From the NCBI RefSeq assembly GCF_900101915.1, contig NZ_FNAL01000004.1, forward strand, positions 62,001 to 126,000: 64,000 nucleotides of DNA, given 5' to 3'. The stretch is from Psychrobacter pacificensis. GTDB lineage: Bacteria > Pseudomonadota > Gammaproteobacteria > Pseudomonadales > Moraxellaceae. Shown one piece after another: positions 1 to 9,429 of the stretch; position 1 is the first letter of the stretch, and the number at the start of each line of letters is the position of its first letter. The translations under genes and the position numbers were made by a program. The notes beneath the pieces are model-generated. The model worked only from the letters and a program-made list of their open reading frames with translations. It made no database searches and was not told the origin of the DNA.

Positions 1-128
1 TAAGCTTGCAAGCAGGTGGCCAAACAGTAGAGCAATTGTACGATTGGAAGCTCGGTGATAAGGTTGATAACATGCTACCATCACTTTTAGACTTGCCAGA
101 AGTTGATGAAAGCCCGATTGTTCCCTAG
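1..128 (+). CDS. C-terminal end of an unidentified protein (cut by window edge)
   Basis: An open frame enters from the left edge and stops at TAG 126-128, giving about 41 C-terminal residues that end PEVDESPIVP. The stretch is soluble-looking, with an YDWKLGD segment and an acidic tail. I do not recognise the family from this tail alone. The gene lies on the same strand as clpS and ends about 145 bases before it. A weak dyad (AGCAC about 179-183 / GTGCT about 200-204, without a good U-tract) lies between them. Homology search of the full upstream gene would settle the identity. Confidence 0.55.
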   Translation, partial: SLQAGGQTVEQLYDWKLGDKVDNMLPSLLDLPEVDESPIVP

Positions 129-273
129 ATACAAGTCTTAATAAATACCAAACAGCGATGATATAGTTGAAAACAAAGCACCATGTCTATATATAGTCAT
201 AGTGCTTGATGTTTCATCGCCTGCCTAGCTAACCTCTCTTATTCCAAACTTACCTTATAATTATACTTTGATT

Positions 274-681
274 ATGATGAAAAAAATGATATTACAAGCT
301 ACGCCAACGGTTGCTGATTGGCATTTTCCAAATATGCCTGCCCATCGCGCACAGGACGGTGACACAGAAGGTGAAACGTCACCGCAAGCAGATGTGCTGG
401 TTGCTGAGCCAGAAATTGCTAAACCGCCTATGTATGCGGTGGTTATGTATAATGACAATTACACGCCAATGGAGTTTGTCGTCTATATTTTGCAGTCAGA
501 GTTCCGCCATAGTATGGACTCTGCGGTTGAAATTATGCTAACGATTCACAATAGTAGCAAAGGTATTGCGGGCATCTATCCTAAAGACATCGCTGAGACG
601 AAGGCCAAAAAAGTAAATAGTCTGGCACATCGTGAGGGCTATCCACTATTAACCCAAATTGAGCCACATCAAGGCGAGTAA
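274..681 (+). CDS. clpS: ATP-dependent Clp protease adaptor ClpS
   Basis: ClpS binds the N-domain of ClpA and delivers N-degron substrates to ClpAP. Counting from the TTG at 268, the core runs from about residue 54 to 130. It carries YNDNYTPMEFV (62-71), the degron-pocket motif that is usually NDDYTP; here the second Asp is Asn. The Met and His of MLTIH (90, 94) also line the pocket, and the C-terminal signature is AETKAKKVNSLA. The N-terminal tail is some 25-30 residues longer than in E. coli ClpS. The start is uncertain: ATG codons at 274, 277 and 286 and TTG at 268 all lack a convincing ribosome-binding site. clpA follows on the same strand but only after about 630 bases. Confidence 0.92.
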   Translation: MMKKMILQATPTVADWHFPNMPAHRAQDGDTEGETSPQADVLVAEPEIAKPPMYAVVMYNDNYTPMEFVVYILQSEFRHSMDSAVEIMLTIHNSSKGIAGIYPKDIAETKAKKVNSLAHREGYPLLTQIEPHQGE

Positions 682-1308
682 AAGGATAGCAAGACACTAT
701 ATCTTATTCTTACATCAGCTCTCATTGCCATAACTAATCGTTTTTTGTTCTCATCCAGTTGTTATAGCAGCTCACTTTTAAAGTGAGCTAAGCCATCTAT
801 TTTTACAGCCTCGCTTTAGATACCCATATTTGATTAAGCATGTCAGTGATTATATCGCTCTTATAGTCTTGATTTTATTGTAATATATCCTTATATACTA
901 ACTAGGCTTCTTAATAATTTTTACAACCTTTCGATCACTCGTTATTAATATCCTCGTTCATCTACTTATTTTTTATCCACATTAGCTCTTTAAGCTTCTC
1001 GTCGCTCTCACATTCTTCGTTATGTACTCGTAGTATGCTTTGATACACTTTAGTCTGCGTTAATAGATTGACTCTGTCGAAGTATCGTGTTGATATAAAG
1101 AAAAGCGACTATGAATTATCACAATCACTGCTAACTGATAGATAGATTACAGCATTCGTCACACAGTCTATGGTCCAAATGATATATCCATGATTTTTTA
1201 ATTATACGAATCTTACCCTTGAACAATCGATCTATCGCCCTGATTTACTTACTAACTCATTCATAAAACTATCAATTATAAAGATAGATATAACCGTAGG
1301 AAGTTGTT
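682..1308 (+). other. Long gene-free spacer between clpS and clpA
   Basis: These 627 bases hold no convincing reading frame on either strand. The DNA is AT-rich, and the plus strand is pyrimidine-rich around 950-1030. The one clear structure is a near-perfect palindrome at 769-789 (AGCTCACTTT / AAAGTGAGCT around one T), followed about ten bases later by a short T-run. It could end the clpS transcript. The clpA promoter must lie in the right half, but I cannot name it with confidence. In E. coli clpS and clpA are almost adjacent, so this spacer is unusually long. Confidence 0.6.
769..800 (+). terminator. Hairpin downstream of clpS, possible terminator
   Basis: Ten-base arms AGCTCACTTT (769-778) and AAAGTGAGCT (780-789) pair perfectly. 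Steric limits would leave a 3-5 base loop. The T-run (TATTTTTA, near 797-804) is detached from the stem, so this is a weaker terminator than others in the window. It could instead be an operator. Confidence 0.4.
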
Positions 1309-3855
1309 ATGTTAAGTCGTCATCTTGAAGTTTCTCTACGTTTAGCAATGACGCTTGCGCGCCAAAAATCGCATGAGTATCTTACTGTTGAACATTTATT
1401 ATTGGCACTATTAGAAAATACTCACGCTGCCAATACCCTGACTGCCTGTAATGCCAATATATCGGCATTGCGTACTGAGCTTGAAGCTTATATTAATAAG
1501 CACACGCCAACTGTTGATGCAGATACAGATCAGTCACCGCAGCCAACGCAAAGCTTTGATCGCATCTTGCAACGCGCTATTTTTCATGTGCAGTCTATAG
1601 GCGGTGGTCGATTGGTAGAAGGCTCTGATATTTTGGTTTCTATGTTCTCAGAGCATGATACTTATGCCGTTTATCTGCTCAAAAAACAAGGTATTAGCCG
1701 TCTTGAGCTGACCCAATATTTATCACATGGTCAAGACAAAGAAGAGCCATCTGAGCAACGTGCTTCTATGACTGGTGAGCGCCGCAGTGCGTCTGAAAAA
1801 ACCAGCAAAGATCCACTGGTTGAGTTTGCAACCAATTTAAATCAGCGTGCTGCTGAAGGCGAAACAGACCCATTGATTGGCCGCGCTTCTGAAATTGAAC
1901 GTGCCGCTCAAGTTTTATGCCGCCGCCGCAAAAATAATCCGTTATTGGTCGGTGAACCAGGCGTTGGTAAAACCTCTATCGCCGAAGGTTTGGCATGGTT
2001 GATTATCAACGACAAAGCACCCAAGCCACTTAATGGTTGCGTGATTTATAGCCTTGATATCGGCTCGCTTATTGCTGGGACGAAATATCGTGGTGATTTT
2101 GAAAAGCGTATGAAATCGCTTCTTGATGCGCTGAAGAAAAAGCCCAATGCTATTTTATTTATTGATGAGATTCATATGATCATTGGTGCAGGCTCGTCAA
2201 TGAGCAGCAATATGGACGTATCTAACCTTATCAAACCTGCCTTGGCTAATGGTGAGCTGCGCTGCATTGGTTCAACGACCTTTACTGAGTACCGTCAAGT
2301 GTTTGAAAAAGACCATGCACTATCACGTCGCTTCCAAAAAATCGATGTGAAAGAACCAAGTGTAGATGATGCCGTCGATATCTTGCGTGGCCTCAAGCCT
2401 CGCTACGAAGAGTTTCATAATGTGGAATACACGGATGAGGCATTAGTGACCGCTGTACAGTTATCAGCCAAGCACATTCATGAGCGTTTTTTACCCGATA
2501 AAGCCATTGATGTGATCGATGAGGCAGGTGCGTACAAACGTCTGGGTGTGGTACCTGATGTAGAGGATATTGAAGCTGAAGAGAGCTTTATTGCAGATTT
2601 AGAGCAAGACTTTGATGCACAGATTGATGCTGATGTCGAAGGTATCGATAGCGATGCAGACAGCGATAATGAGATGCAAGACGAAGCAGAGACGGCAAAG
2701 GCAAACGACCGTGCTCAGTCTGCCGATGGCCTAAAATCTGCTAAAGCGCAAAAGCCACCGATGAAAATCGATGTCGCTGATATCGAAGCCATTATCGCTA
2801 AACTGGCACGCATTCCGCCCAAGTCGGTATCGAGTGATGACAAGAGCATTCTTGAGCACTTGGATCGTGATCTTAAGCACTTAGTGTTTGGTCAAGATGA
2901 AGCGATTGCCACGCTTGCTGATGCAATTAAGCTGTCTCGTGCAGGACTAAAAGCACCAGATAAACCGATTGGCTCGTTTATGTTTGCAGGGCCGACAGGG
3001 GTGGGTAAAACGGAGGTCTCTCGTCAGCTGGCTAATCTATTAGGCGTAGAGCTGGTACGTTTTGATATGTCAGAGTACATGGAAGCCCATACCGCATCAC
3101 GTCTGATCGGTGCGCCTCCGGGCTACGTTGGTTACGATCAAGGTGGATTGTTGACTGAAAAGATCAATCAACATCCGCATTGCGTACTGCTACTTGATGA
3201 GATTGAAAAAGCGCATCCTGATGTCTTCAACTTGCTATTGCAGGTGATGGATCATGGTACATTGACTGATAACAATGGCCGTGTTGCTATCTTTAAGCAA
3301 GTCATCATTATTATGACAACCAACGTTGGTGCTGATAGTATCAGTCGCTCTTCTATGGGCTTTACTCAGCAAGATCATAGCCGCGACAACACTGAGGCGC
3401 TCAAGCGCGTCTTTACGCCAGAATTCCGAAATCGTCTAGACGCGATTATTCAGTTCAATCCGCTAGATACGTCAGTGGTTGTGTCAGTTGTTGACAAGTT
3501 CTTGGTTGAGCTACAAGTACAGCTTGATGATAAGCAAGTGACGTTAGAGATTGATGATGATGTGCGTGATTATCTGGCTGATAAAGGATACGATCGCCTT
3601 ATGGGTGCACGTCCAATGCAGCGCCTGATTCAGGATGAGATCAAAAAGCCACTGGCAAGTATGATTTTATTCGGTGACTTGGTAAATGGGGGCGTTGTTC
3701 ATTTGACTTTAGCCCCTAAAGCCGACAATACGCAAGACGATGATACAGTGAAGTTAGATAAATCTTCGCAAAAAGGTTCACCGGATAGTCGGATTGTTTT
3801 GACTGTGGTCGAAACTCATGAGCCACGTTCAGACTCTGAGTCAGTGGCTAGCTGA
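1309..3855 (+). CDS. clpA: ATP-dependent Clp protease ATPase subunit ClpA
   Basis: ClpA is the hexameric unfoldase that feeds ClpP; with ClpS it degrades N-degron proteins. The N-domain (about 1-145) is followed by AAA+ domain D1, with Walker A GEPGVGKT at 215-222 and Walker B LFIDEIH. Domain D2 has Walker A GPTGVGKT at 561-568 and Walker [14 protein letters not shown]. An MGF loop after MTTNVGAD matches the ClpP-docking IGL/F loop. At 848 residues it is about 90 longer than E. coli ClpA. Much of the excess is a highly acidic insertion, about residues 414-482, between the end of D1 and [13 protein letters not shown] at the start of D2. A ribosome-binding site (TAGGAAG) precedes ATG 1309. A strong terminator follows the stop. 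Confidence 0.97.
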   Translation: MLSRHLEVSLRLAMTLARQKSHEYLTVEHLLLALLENTHAANTLTACNANISALRTELEAYINKHTPTVDADTDQSPQPTQSFDRILQRAIFHVQSIGGGRLVEGSDILVSMFSEHDTYAVYLLKKQGISRLELTQYLSHGQDKEEPSEQRASMTGERRSASEKTSKDPLVEFATNLNQRAAEGETDPLIGRASEIERAAQVLCRRRKNNPLLVGEPGVGKTSIAEGLAWLIINDKAPKPLNGCVIYSLDIGSLIAGTKYRGDFEKRMKSLLDALKKKPNAILFIDEIHMIIGAGSSMSSNMDVSNLIKPALANGELRCIGSTTFTEYRQVFEKDHALSRRFQKIDVKEPSVDDAVDILRGLKPRYEEFHNVEYTDEALVTAVQLSAKHIHERFLPDKAIDVIDEAGAYKRLGVVPDVEDIEAEESFIADLEQDFDAQIDADVEGIDSDADSDNEMQDEAETAKANDRAQSADGLKSAKAQKPPMKIDVADIEAIIAKLARIPPKSVSSDDKSILEHLDRDLKHLVFGQDEAIATLADAIKLSRAGLKAPDKPIGSFMFAGPTGVGKTEVSRQLANLLGVELVRFDMSEYMEAHTASRLIGAPPGYVGYDQGGLLTEKINQHPHCVLLLDEIEKAHPDVFNLLLQVMDHGTLTDNNGRVAIFKQVIIIMTTNVGADSISRSSMGFTQQDHSRDNTEALKRVFTPEFRNRLDAIIQFNPLDTSVVVSVVDKFLVELQVQLDDKQVTLEIDDDVRDYLADKGYDRLMGARPMQRLIQDEIKKPLASMILFGDLVNGGVVHLTLAPKADNTQDDDTVKLDKSSQKGSPDSRIVLTVVETHEPRSDSESVAS

Positions 3856-3879
3856 AGCATTTAGTTTGAATATAAGAGT

Positions 3880-3914
3880 AACGGCTATCGTAACATTACG
3901 GTAGCCGTTTTTTT
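3880..3914 (+). terminator. Intrinsic terminator after clpA
   Basis: Arms AACGGCTATCGTAA and TTACGGTAGCCGTT pair with one G-U/mismatch and a tiny loop. A run of seven T follows directly, 25 bases after the clpA stop codon. Confidence 0.9.
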
Positions 3915-4022
3915 GTTGCTATAATTCATCAACAAAGCTCATAAGGTTTTTTGTTACTATTAGTCTTTAAAATAAGCCAATCACTAAGCATTCATTTCAT
4001 AATAAATATAAAAGGATATACC

Positions 4023-4760
4023 ATGGAGCTGTTTGACGAGCAGACAACCAAAACACCAGAGCAAAAACAAGCCATTTTAGACAATGTCCGTCTGCCAGAG
4101 GACTGGAAGGCGGCATTAGCAGATGAGTTAACATCCGAAAATATGGACAACCTGCGTGCATTTTTAAAAGAAGCCTATCAGTCAGGGGATAGCATTTATC
4201 CGCCCGCGCCGTTGATGTTTAATGCGCTTAATCTCACGCCTTTATCGCAAGTTAAAGTGGTGATTTTAGGTCAGGACCCTTATCATGGGCCAGGGCAGGC
4301 CATGGGATTGTCATTCTCTGTTCCTAAAGCGATTCCTAAGCCGCCATCATTAAACAACTTGCTTAAGGAGATGGCAGATGACATCGGTATCGCACCTTCA
4401 AAACATGGTGACCTAACTTACTGGGCGCAGCAAGGTGTTTTGCTACTAAACAGCTCACTAACTGTGCGAGAAGGCGAGCCAAACAGTCATCAAAATAAAG
4501 GCTGGGAGCAGTTTACCGATGCAGTCATTGACGCGGTCAACGAGCAGACAGAACATACCGTATTTATTTTGTGGGGCAGTAAAGCACAAAAAAAAGGTAA
4601 GTATATCGATACCGACAAACATCTTATTTTGACCGCCGTGCATCCTTCGCCGTTGGCTGCGAACCGCGGTGGATTTTTTGGGACAAAGCCATTTTCTAAA
4701 ACCAATGACTACTTGGTGCAGTATGGTCAAACGCCCATTGACTGGCAGCTACCGCAATAA
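4023..4760 (+). CDS. ung: Uracil-DNA glycosylase, family 1
   Basis: Removes uracil from DNA by hydrolysing the N-glycosidic bond, the first step of base-excision repair. The water-activating motif GQDPYHGPGQAMGLSFSV is present, with catalytic Asp at residue 85. The HPSPLAANRGGFFG loop carries the catalytic His at residue 207. The 245-residue length is slightly above that of E. coli Ung (229). The frame is open for 24 codons upstream, but ATG 4023 is chosen because AAAAGGATA lies just before it and the encoded start (MELFDEQT) matches family starts. tadA follows without an intervening terminator, so the two may be cotranscribed. Confidence 0.95.
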   Translation: MELFDEQTTKTPEQKQAILDNVRLPEDWKAALADELTSENMDNLRAFLKEAYQSGDSIYPPAPLMFNALNLTPLSQVKVVILGQDPYHGPGQAMGLSFSVPKAIPKPPSLNNLLKEMADDIGIAPSKHGDLTYWAQQGVLLLNSSLTVREGEPNSHQNKGWEQFTDAVIDAVNEQTEHTVFILWGSKAQKKGKYIDTDKHLILTAVHPSPLAANRGGFFGTKPFSKTNDYLVQYGQTPIDWQLPQ

Positions 4761-4841
4761 ATGCTAAATACTATGAATACAGGTTTAGCATCTTATTTTT
4801 TAGCGCTGAGCGAACTTGAGGGTATATCATTTGCATCCCTT

Positions 4842-5333
4842 ATGTTTTGGACACTGCAAGATGGTAAATGGATGCAAAAGGCTCTTAGACTAGCAAGCCA
4901 AGGCGCTAAACTGGGTGAAGTGCCGGTAGGCGCTATATTGGTGCACGATCAGCAGATCATTGGTCAAGGGTTCAATCAACCGATTGGCTGCCATGATGCG
5001 ACGGCACATGCTGAGATAGTTGCGTTAAGAGAGGCCTGTCAGCGTCTACAAAATTATCGTCTGCCACTACAGACAACTTTGTACGTGACACTAGAGCCTT
5101 GTACGATGTGTATTGGCGCGCTCATTCATGCACGTGTTGATAGGCTAGTATATGCGGCGAGTGAGCCACGTGCTGGCATGGTAGGCAGCCAGATGGACTT
5201 ATCAATGCAGCCTTTTTATAATCATAATATCCAAGTTCATAGAGGATTGTGCAGTGAGCATAGTAGTCAATTGCTAAAGACGTTTTTTCGTGAGCGTAGG
5301 CGATTAGCGAAACAGAATAAAAACAGCGTTTAA
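4842..5333 (+). CDS. tadA: tRNA-specific adenosine deaminase TadA
   Basis: Deaminates A34 to inosine in tRNA-Arg(ACG), an essential wobble modification. Zinc ligands and the proton shuttle are visible as HAE (within HDATAHAEIVAL) and PCTMC (within LEPCTMCIGALIHAR). The reading frame is open back to 4761, immediately after the ung stop, but residues 1-27 of that longer form look unlike TadA. Starting at ATG 4842 places the zinc-binding His at residue 56, as in E. coli TadA (57), and gives 163 residues against 167. No strong ribosome-binding site marks this start, so translation may be coupled to ung. ATG 4872 is a further alternative. Confidence 0.93.
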   Translation: MFWTLQDGKWMQKALRLASQGAKLGEVPVGAILVHDQQIIGQGFNQPIGCHDATAHAEIVALREACQRLQNYRLPLQTTLYVTLEPCTMCIGALIHARVDRLVYAASEPRAGMVGSQMDLSMQPFYNHNIQVHRGLCSEHSSQLLKTFFRERRRLAKQNKNSV

Positions 5334-5365
5334 TCCAAAATGATTAATAAATAAGATATCAGTTT

Positions 5366-5394
5366 GGGCGCTAGTGGTAGCGATGATTTTTTGC
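5366..5394 (+). terminator. Weak terminator-like hairpin after tadA
   Basis: CGCTA (5369-5373) and TAGCG (5378-5382) can pair over a GTGG loop, followed within four bases by six T. The stem is short and the T-run overlaps the cmk promoter region, so termination would be partial at best. Confidence 0.35.
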
Positions 5395-5400
5395 TATAAT
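5392..5400 (+). promoter_or_regulatory. Extended -10 promoter for cmk
   Basis: TGCTATAAT is a perfect extended -10 element (TGn plus TATAAT). No good -35 box is seen, as usual for this class. Predicted transcription would begin near 5407, leaving a leader of about 115 bases before cmk. Confidence 0.55.
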
Positions 5401-5520
5401 ATCGCCCTATTTGTTAGCGAATTTTTTAGCCTGCTATCAAACATTTGATATACCAGTAAATATTGCTTCATTGCTATTGCATGACAGCTATAGGGTAACA
5501 ACTATTATTGAGTAAGTATT

Positions 5521-6288
5521 ATGACCGTCTCCGTATCTGATAACGATCTACTCAATAAAAACGATAGTGTAAACCATTCAGCACGCTATCCGGTTATCTG
5601 TATCGATGGGCCTAGTGGCGCTGGTAAAGGTACGGTCACATGGCGTTTAGCTCAAGTGTTGGGCTATCAGCTATTAGACTCTGGGGCGCTATATAGAATC
5701 GTAGGACTCAAAGCATTCGAAGCTGGATTGATCACAGCAGATGCCAGCCATCTAATCGATGAGTCGGCAGTGCTAGCGCTCACGAAAAGTTTGGAGATAG
5801 CGTTTTTACCAAATAATGATTCTGGACGTGTAGACATCATTGTGAATGGACAAGCGGTAGGTGATCAGGTACGTAACGAGACCGTAGGTGGCTATGCTTC
5901 ACAAATCGCGGTGTTTCCAACAGTCCGTCAAGCGCTGCTTACGTTGCAACAAGATATGGCGACACGCTCAGGGCTTGTCGCTGATGGTCGTGACATGGGA
6001 ACCGTTGTATTCCCAGATGCCGATGTGAAAGTATATTTGACGGCGAGCGCGGAAGCGCGTGCTGAGCGCCGCGTGACCCAGCTAGTTAACGCTGGGCAAG
6101 CAGCAGATTTTGACTCGATTTTGGCGACGATTAAAGAACGTGATGATCGTGATGAGAACCGTAGCACCGCACCATCGAAACCTGCAGCAGATGCTTTGTT
6201 ACTTGATAGCTCAATGCTCGATGCTGATGCGGTTTACGAGCAAGTAAAAAGACATTGTCAAGATAAAGGGCTGTTTTTTAATAGTTAA
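5521..6288 (+). CDS. cmk: Cytidylate kinase
   Basis: Phosphorylates CMP and dCMP with ATP in pyrimidine nucleotide recycling. The P-loop GPSGAGKGT lies at residues 30-38. LDSGALYRIVGL follows, as do the NMP-binding motif DGRDMGTVVFPDA and the lid region ERDDRDENRSTAP. The 255 residues exceed the usual ~227, largely through a 20-residue polar N-terminal extension before RYPVICIDGPSG. The cmk-rpsA order is classical for gammaproteobacteria. A 300-base gap separates it from rpsA, which probably has its own promoter and a structured leader. Confidence 0.96.
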   Translation: MTVSVSDNDLLNKNDSVNHSARYPVICIDGPSGAGKGTVTWRLAQVLGYQLLDSGALYRIVGLKAFEAGLITADASHLIDESAVLALTKSLEIAFLPNNDSGRVDIIVNGQAVGDQVRNETVGGYASQIAVFPTVRQALLTLQQDMATRSGLVADGRDMGTVVFPDADVKVYLTASAEARAERRVTQLVNAGQAADFDSILATIKERDDRDENRSTAPSKPAADALLLDSSMLDADAVYEQVKRHCQDKGLFFNS

Positions 6289-6436
6289 TAAAAACAACAT
6301 ATTAAGTACTAAAAAATTTCCTATAGTCCCTGTTTTTAATGTAGAATTGTACAGTTGGAAGTTAGTGTTTTTTAACGATTAATTATTTATTAGGCTAGGT
6401 TGATAAAATTTTGTTTGGTAGAATAAAGTAAGACAG

Positions 6437-6580
6437 TTGTTGTTAGTAAGTTTAAATATGCGCTTATTAACAACAAACGTTTTTATATATGATTGCATAA
6501 GATATAAAACCAGTATTCTCGTTTTATGCAATCATAAATTTGATCCGTACTGTGCTGGACAGGATACGGCTATACAAAGG
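6437..6580 (+). promoter_or_regulatory. rpsA leader with three tandem hairpins
   Basis: Three stem-loops precede the rpsA start. The first pairs TTGTTGTTAGTAAG (6437-6450) with CTTATTAACAACAA (6463-6476), 14 pairs with one G-U. The second pairs ATGATTGCATAA (6489-6500) with TTATGCAATCAT (6524-6535), 12 perfect pairs. The third joins CCGTA+CTGT (6545-6553) to ACAG+GA bulge+TACGG (6559-6569), ending 19 bases before the ATG. A modest AAAGG lies at 6576-6580. E. coli rpsA is known to be autoregulated by S1 through a three-hairpin leader separated by AU-rich linkers. The same role here is inferred from the layout. Confidence 0.7.
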
Positions 6581-6588
6581 TAGACATA

Positions 6589-8277
6589 ATGGAATCATTT
6601 GCTGAACTATTTGAAGCGAGCATCGAAGAAACAGGCCTAGATATCGAGCGTGGCTCGGTGATTAATGGTACTGTTGTGGCCATCGATAGCGATTGGATCA
6701 CAGTAGATACTGGTCTAAAATCTGAAGGTATCGTCGCTCGTGAAGAGTTTTTAAGCGAAGAAGGCGAACTTGAAGTTGAAGTTGGCGATAGTGTTGATGT
6801 CGTAGTTGAAGCGGTTGATAACGGCATGGGTCAAACCTTGCTGTCACGTGAAAAAGCTAAGCGTGTTGAAACTTGGAACTTCCTTGAAAAAATCGCTGAC
6901 AATGATGAGATCGTAAAAGGTATCATCTCAAGCAAAGTTAAAGGCGGTTTCACTGTAGATATCGGTTCAGTACGCGCGTTCTTACCAGGTTCATTGGTAG
7001 ATGTACGTCCTATCCGTGATACAACGCATCTTGAAGGCAAAGAGCTAGAATTCAAAGTCATCAAACTTGATCAAAAGCGTAATAACGTTGTCGTTAGTCG
7101 CCGTGCAGTTATGGAAGCTGAAAACTCAGCTGAGCGCGAAGAGCTATTGAACAAGCTTGAAGAAGGCATCGAGATCGAAGGTATCGTTAAGAACCTTACT
7201 GATTACGGCGCGTTCGTTGATCTAGGTGGTATCGATGGTCTATTGCACATCACTGACATGGCATGGCGCCGTATCAAGCATCCATCTGAAGTTGTTGAAG
7301 TTGGTCAAGACCTAAAAGTTAAAGTATTGAAGTTTGACCGTGAACGCAATCGCGTAAGCCTAGGTCTAAAACAACTTGGTACTGATCCTTGGGACAACGT
7401 TAGCGGTACTTACCCAGTGGGTAGTGTTGTTAAAGCTCGCGTAACCAACTTGACTGATTATGGTTGTTTCGCTGAGATTTCTGAAGGTATCGAAGGTCTA
7501 GTACACGTATCAGAAATGGATCACACCAACAAAAACATCCACCCATCTAAAGTAGTTCAAGTGGGCGATGAAGTTGAAGTAATGATCCTTGATATCGATG
7601 AAGAACGTCGTCGTATTAGCCTAGGTATCAAACAGACTCTAGCTAACCCATGGGATGAGTTTGATAAGAAACATGAGCGCGGTGATAAAATCACTGGTAC
7701 GATCAAATCAATCACTGATTTTGGTATCTTTATTGGTCTAGACGGTGGTATCGATGGTCTGGTTCATTTATCTGATATCTCTTGGAACGAAACTGGCGAA
7801 GATGCTATCCGTAATTACAACAAAGGCGACACCGTTGAAGCAATGGTATTGTCTGTAGATGCAGAAGCTAACCGTATCAGCCTAGGCATTAAGCAGTTGA
7901 GCTCTGATCCATTTAACGAATACCTAGTCGCTAATGACCGCGGTGCTATCGTTAATGGTAAAGTGAAAGAAGTAGACGCTAAAGGCGCTACTATTGAGCT
8001 TGCTGACGAAGTTGAAGCTTATCTACGCGCTTCTGAAATTCAACGTGACCGCGTTGAAGATGCAACTAAGCATCTGTCTGTTGGTGATGACGTTGAAGCA
8101 AAAATCATCAGCGTTGATCGTAAAACACGCAACATCAACTTGTCTATCAAAGCGAAAGACGAAGCTGAAGAGCGTCAAGCGATTAAAGATCTTGGTAGCA
8201 CGAACACAACTGCCGCTGCAGGTTCTGATGCACAGCCAAAAACGATTGGTGATTTGATCAAAGAGCAAATGCAGTAA
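6589..8277 (+). CDS. rpsA: 30S ribosomal protein S1
   Basis: Binds mRNA leaders and brings them to the 30S subunit; also partners tmRNA. Six S1 (OB-fold) repeats are evident, each with G-x-V-x-x-(I/L)-(T/D)-(D/Y)-(Y/F)-G signatures such as [28 protein letters not shown] and [14 protein letters not shown]. The repeats are spaced about 85 residues apart after an N-terminal segment beginning [11 protein letters not shown]. At 562 residues it matches the 557-residue E. coli protein. Codon use looks more biased than in neighbours (GAA, GGT, CGT), as expected for a highly expressed gene. Upstream is a structured leader, downstream a strong terminator, then ihfB. Confidence 0.98.
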   Translation: MESFAELFEASIEETGLDIERGSVINGTVVAIDSDWITVDTGLKSEGIVAREEFLSEEGELEVEVGDSVDVVVEAVDNGMGQTLLSREKAKRVETWNFLEKIADNDEIVKGIISSKVKGGFTVDIGSVRAFLPGSLVDVRPIRDTTHLEGKELEFKVIKLDQKRNNVVVSRRAVMEAENSAEREELLNKLEEGIEIEGIVKNLTDYGAFVDLGGIDGLLHITDMAWRRIKHPSEVVEVGQDLKVKVLKFDRERNRVSLGLKQLGTDPWDNVSGTYPVGSVVKARVTNLTDYGCFAEISEGIEGLVHVSEMDHTNKNIHPSKVVQVGDEVEVMILDIDEERRRISLGIKQTLANPWDEFDKKHERGDKITGTIKSITDFGIFIGLDGGIDGLVHLSDISWNETGEDAIRNYNKGDTVEAMVLSVDAEANRISLGIKQLSSDPFNEYLVANDRGAIVNGKVKEVDAKGATIELADEVEAYLRASEIQRDRVEDATKHLSVGDDVEAKIISVDRKTRNINLSIKAKDEAEERQAIKDLGSTNTTAAAGSDAQPKTIGDLIKEQMQ

Positions 8278-8306
8278 GTTGTAAGTTATTGATATAAAAG
8301 TAATAT

Positions 8307-8335
8307 AAAAAAAGCGACTTCGGTCGCTTTTTTTA
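8307..8335 (+). terminator. Intrinsic terminator after rpsA
   Basis: AAAAAAAGCGAC and GTCGCTTTTTTT pair around a TTCG tetraloop, with the T-run contained in the 3' arm. It lies 30 bases after the rpsA stop. Confidence 0.93.
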
Positions 8336-8585
8336 TGATTAAGTTTTGATATTTGTATTAATAGGTAAGGTTTTTAGCTAAATAAGGAAACTCTTATTCC
8401 TATTTTCCTCAATATCCGCTATCATTTGCAACATTGAGTAACGAGATGTGAGCGACAGTGTATTTAGAGTTGCGATATGACTCGTGCAAATAGACTATTC
8501 TGATATGAGCTATTAGTGTTTCTGTTGATAATACTGTTTTGACTTATTATCAGTTTATCCATCAATCAACAAGGCAAGCGTAATA
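8336..8585 (+). other. rpsA-ihfB intergenic region
   Basis: About 250 gene-free bases beyond the terminator. One inverted repeat, TGATAATA (near 8526) and TATTATCA (near 8545), spans the presumptive promoter/leader of ihfB and could be an operator. I see no clear -35/-10 pair. IHF autoregulates in E. coli, but I cannot find a good IHF consensus here by eye. Confidence 0.35.
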
Positions 8586-8891
8586 ATGCAGCAAGCGATT
8601 AACAAATCCGAATTTATCAGTAATTTGAGTGCGAATTGTGACAACATGGCAGATACCATCGTTGATGATGCCGTTCGCGAAATATTAAATTTGATGACCC
8701 ATACTTTAGCCAATGATGGCCGAGTCGAGGTTCGTGGGTTTGGCAGTTTTTGTCTACATCATCGCCGCGCTCGTGTCGGACGCAATCCTAAAACGGGGGA
8801 GAGCGTACCAGTTCCTGCTAAAGCGATTCCACACTTTAAGCCAGGTAAAGCATTACGTGAAGCAGTCAATGATAAAGTAGCACACAGCTAA
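8586..8891 (+). CDS. ihfB: Integration host factor subunit beta
   Basis: The beta subunit of the heterodimeric DNA-bending protein IHF, used in recombination, replication and promoter architecture. The DNABII fold is plain: helical N-terminus (INKSEFISNLSANC), then [26 protein letters not shown], where the beta arm carries the intercalating Pro region, then KAIPHFKPGKALREAV. The 101 residues compare with 94 in E. coli. The RGFGSF motif and its place directly after rpsA distinguish it from HU, which also occurs in this window at 28419. lapA follows after 57 bases and is probably cotranscribed. Confidence 0.95.
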   Translation: MQQAINKSEFISNLSANCDNMADTIVDDAVREILNLMTHTLANDGRVEVRGFGSFCLHHRRARVGRNPKTGESVPVPAKAIPHFKPGKALREAVNDKVAHS

Positions 8892-8948
8892 TATTCATTA
8901 ATGATTGACTGACCAAAAACTATCATTCCAACCTGAGGTAACTGTCTC

Positions 8949-9356
8949 ATGCGCTTTTTATTATTCGTATTGCTGTTTTTGAGCTTTGCTTACTCGCTTG
9001 GTCTGGTATTGGCAAATAATACCGAGGTCGGGGTCAATTTACTGTTTTCGCAAGCGCCTACAATGAATTTGGGACTACTGCTCATTCTATGTTTAATACT
9101 CGGCATCATTATTGGTATTCTATTATCATTGCTTATATTCCGCGTACTACAGAATAAGTGGGAAATCTCACGTTTGCAAAAGGCAAATGCAAATCTACAA
9201 GAGCAATTGAATCAAGCCAATGTGGTGATTGACCGTCAGGCCAATGCGCCAACCGTAGATGAGGCTGTCTATGGTGCCAGATCGATTGATATACAAGACA
9301 ATACAGACACACATCTAAATGAAGGTGGTACGTTGTCTAAGCGCAAGCGAGATTAA
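8949..9356 (+). CDS. lapA: LapA-domain (DUF1049) inner-membrane protein
   Basis: A 135-residue membrane protein with two hydrophobic helices (about residues 2-22 and 39-65, LGLLLILCLILGIIIGILLSLLIF) joined by a short periplasmic loop with the family's NTEVGVNLLF motif. A cytoplasmic coiled-coil-like segment (WEISRLQKANANLQEQLNQ) follows, then a polar tail. In E. coli LapA works with LapB to control LpxC turnover and lipopolysaccharide synthesis. Here lapB is absent from the expected place: pyrF follows after 73 bases. Function is therefore family-based. ACCTGAGG provides a ribosome-binding site 8 bases before the ATG. Confidence 0.8.
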   Translation: MRFLLFVLLFLSFAYSLGLVLANNTEVGVNLLFSQAPTMNLGLLLILCLILGIIIGILLSLLIFRVLQNKWEISRLQKANANLQEQLNQANVVIDRQANAPTVDEAVYGARSIDIQDNTDTHLNEGGTLSKRKRD

Positions 9357-9429
9357 ATTGCTCGGCCATAGAAATGGTTGTTGATTTTGAAAATACAGTG
9401 CTCGAATAATTCTGATATGCGGCAAAACC

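Noticed and set aside
4458-4730. 90-codon frame on the minus strand of ung
   Set aside because: It lies entirely inside a conserved enzyme gene and has no family resemblance.
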